A stretch of 64,000 nucleotides of DNA from Myxococcales bacterium (GTDB taxonomy: Bacteria; Myxococcota_A; Bradymonadia; REDH01), in assembly GCA_020633625.1 (NCBI GenBank), contig JACKDJ010000015.1:1-64000 (forward strand), given 5' to 3'. How positions within the stretch are numbered: the first letter of the stretch is position 1; the number at the start of each line of letters is the position of its first letter. The notes beneath the pieces are model-generated. The model was not told the origin of the DNA. It worked only from the letters and a program-made list of their open reading frames with translations, and ran no database searches. This document shows positions 63,236-64,000 of the stretch, piece by piece. Position numbers and translations under genes: made by a program.

Positions 63236-64000
63236 ATGAGCGACTACGTCGACCTACGCTACGAAGTCTCCGAGAACATCGCGACCATCACGCTCGACCG
63301 CGAGGAGTCCCGCAACGCCTACACGCAGGGCATGATCGACTCGCTCGTCCGCGCGCTCGACGCCGCAGAGTCCGACGACGACGTCCGCTGCGTCATCATC
63401 ACCGGCGCCGGCTCCACGTTCTCGGCGGGCGGAGACGTCAAGCTGATGCGCGAGCGCGGCGGGATGTTCGAGGGCGATGTCGTGCACCTTCGCAACCAGT
63501 ATCTGCGCGGCATTCAGCGCATCCCCCGCCGACTCGCGCGGTTCGAGAAGCCCGTCATCGCCGCGATCAACGGCCCCGCGGTCGGTGCCGGACTCGACCT
63601 CGCGTGCATGTGCGACATCCGCATCGCCGTCAACGGCGCGCGTTTCGGCTCGACCTTCGTCAAGATCGGCCTGATCCCCGGCGATGGCGGCGCGTACCTC
63701 CTCGCTCGAGTCGTGGGCTTCGCGCGTGCGCTCGACATGATCATCACCGGCCGCCTCATCGACACGCTCGAGGCCGAGCGCATCGGACTCGTCGGAGAGG
63801 TCGTACTCGAGGGCGACGTCCTCACGCACGCGCGCAAGCGAGCCCGGAAGATCGCCGAGAACGCCCCGCTTGCAGTGCGTCTCGCCAAGAGCGCGGTGTA
63901 CCAGTCCTACGACCTCGGCCTCGACGCAGCCCTCAACCTCGCCGCGACCTACCAGTCCATCGTCCAGAACACGCCGGACCACGAGGAGGGCCTCGCCGCC
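63236..64000 (+). CDS. Enoyl-CoA hydratase/isomerase (crotonase) family protein, cut by window end
   Basis: 255 codons are visible, no stop, so the gene runs past the right edge. The crotonase fold is clear: TGAGSTFSAGGDVKLM forms the first oxyanion-hole region and GPAVGAGLDLACMCD the second. At the catalytic positions Asp replaces the first Glu of rat hydratase (GLDLA) and Phe the second (FGSTFVKIG for FGQPEI), so a plain hydratase reaction is unlikely. The family is common in fatty acid and aromatic degradation. Divergent from the outer membrane protein gene, with 236 bases between that hold no obvious motif. Confidence 0.85.
   Translation, partial: MSDYVDLRYEVSENIATITLDREESRNAYTQGMIDSLVRALDAAESDDDVRCVIITGAGSTFSAGGDVKLMRERGGMFEGDVVHLRNQYLRGIQRIPRRLARFEKPVIAAINGPAVGAGLDLACMCDIRIAVNGARFGSTFVKIGLIPGDGGAYLLARVVGFARALDMIITGRLIDTLEAERIGLVGEVVLEGDVLTHARKRARKIAENAPLAVRLAKSAVYQSYDLGLDAALNLAATYQSIVQNTPDHEEGLAA

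Noticed and set aside
1..64000. tRNA, rRNA, insertion sequences or phage genes
   Set aside because: I saw no rRNA-like stretch, no cloverleaf sequence ending in CCA and no transposase or integrase motif; a tRNAscan/Infernal run would be decisive.

Overview
The window looks like chromosomal DNA of a high-GC, Gram-negative, predatory-type bacterium, most likely Myxococcota (Polyangia-like). This is an inference from very high GC with strong third-position bias, many lipobox lipoproteins, DNNDCDG (MopE-type) repeats, Ser/Thr protein kinases, a multi-Kazal inhibitor, a sigma-54-like promoter and an outer-membrane pigment locus. I saw no tRNA, rRNA, insertion sequence, phage gene or CRISPR array.

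Left block (1-15.6 kb, minus strand): one long, tightly coupled operon for an aryl polyene (APE) pigment. In transcription order it encodes an acyltransferase, an ACP, an ApeG-like membrane protein, a fused acyl-ACP ligase/dehydratase (ApeH-ApeI), a glycosyltransferase and a lipid A-type acyltransferase (together the equivalent of ApeJ), an aromatic amino acid ammonia-lyase, a thioesterase (ApeK), a LolA-like protein (ApeL), an MMPL/RND exporter (ApeM), a lipoprotein (ApeN), a ketoreductase (ApeQ), a flavin-dependent halogenase-like protein, a ketosynthase, a chain-length-factor-like protein (ApeC) and a dehydratase (ApeP). The lyase would make an aryl-acrylate starter, the ligase loads it on the ACP, KS/CLF, KR and DH extend it, and the ApeG/J/L/M/N set moves it to the outer membrane. 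The operon may continue past the left edge; the first 87 bases are too short to call.

15.6-24 kb: a regulatory gap with two inverted repeats and a sigma-54-like promoter, two 51-residue small proteins, a lipoprotein hydrolase and a cytoplasmic alpha/beta hydrolase. A nine-copy palindromic repeat array between convergent genes follows, then a 13-domain Kazal lipoprotein and a zinc metalloprotease lipoprotein coupled to a sugar aminotransferase.

24-33 kb (minus): a coupled SNF2 ATPase, SWIM zinc-finger protein and DNA methyltransferase, then two coupled proteins of unknown function separated from them by a duplicated hairpin. 33-47 kb: an HD phosphohydrolase, a GspE-N/HEAT protein, dnaA with a probable oriC, a VWA lipoprotein, a YkgJ-type Cys protein with a membrane partner, copper ATPase copA, rpsU and a GNAT acetyltransferase. 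The dnaA/oriC position suggests the window lies at the replication origin.

48-64 kb: a secreted SRPBCC-like protein, a small protein coupled to a radical SAM enzyme whose N-terminus seems to contain two copies of that small protein's fold, a MopE-type lipoprotein, YaeQ, two tandem Ser/Thr kinases with near-identical kinase halves and divergent C-terminal halves, a small protein plus a leaderless subtilase, another small protein, an RluA-family pseudouridine synthase, an outer membrane beta-barrel protein and a crotonase cut by the right edge.
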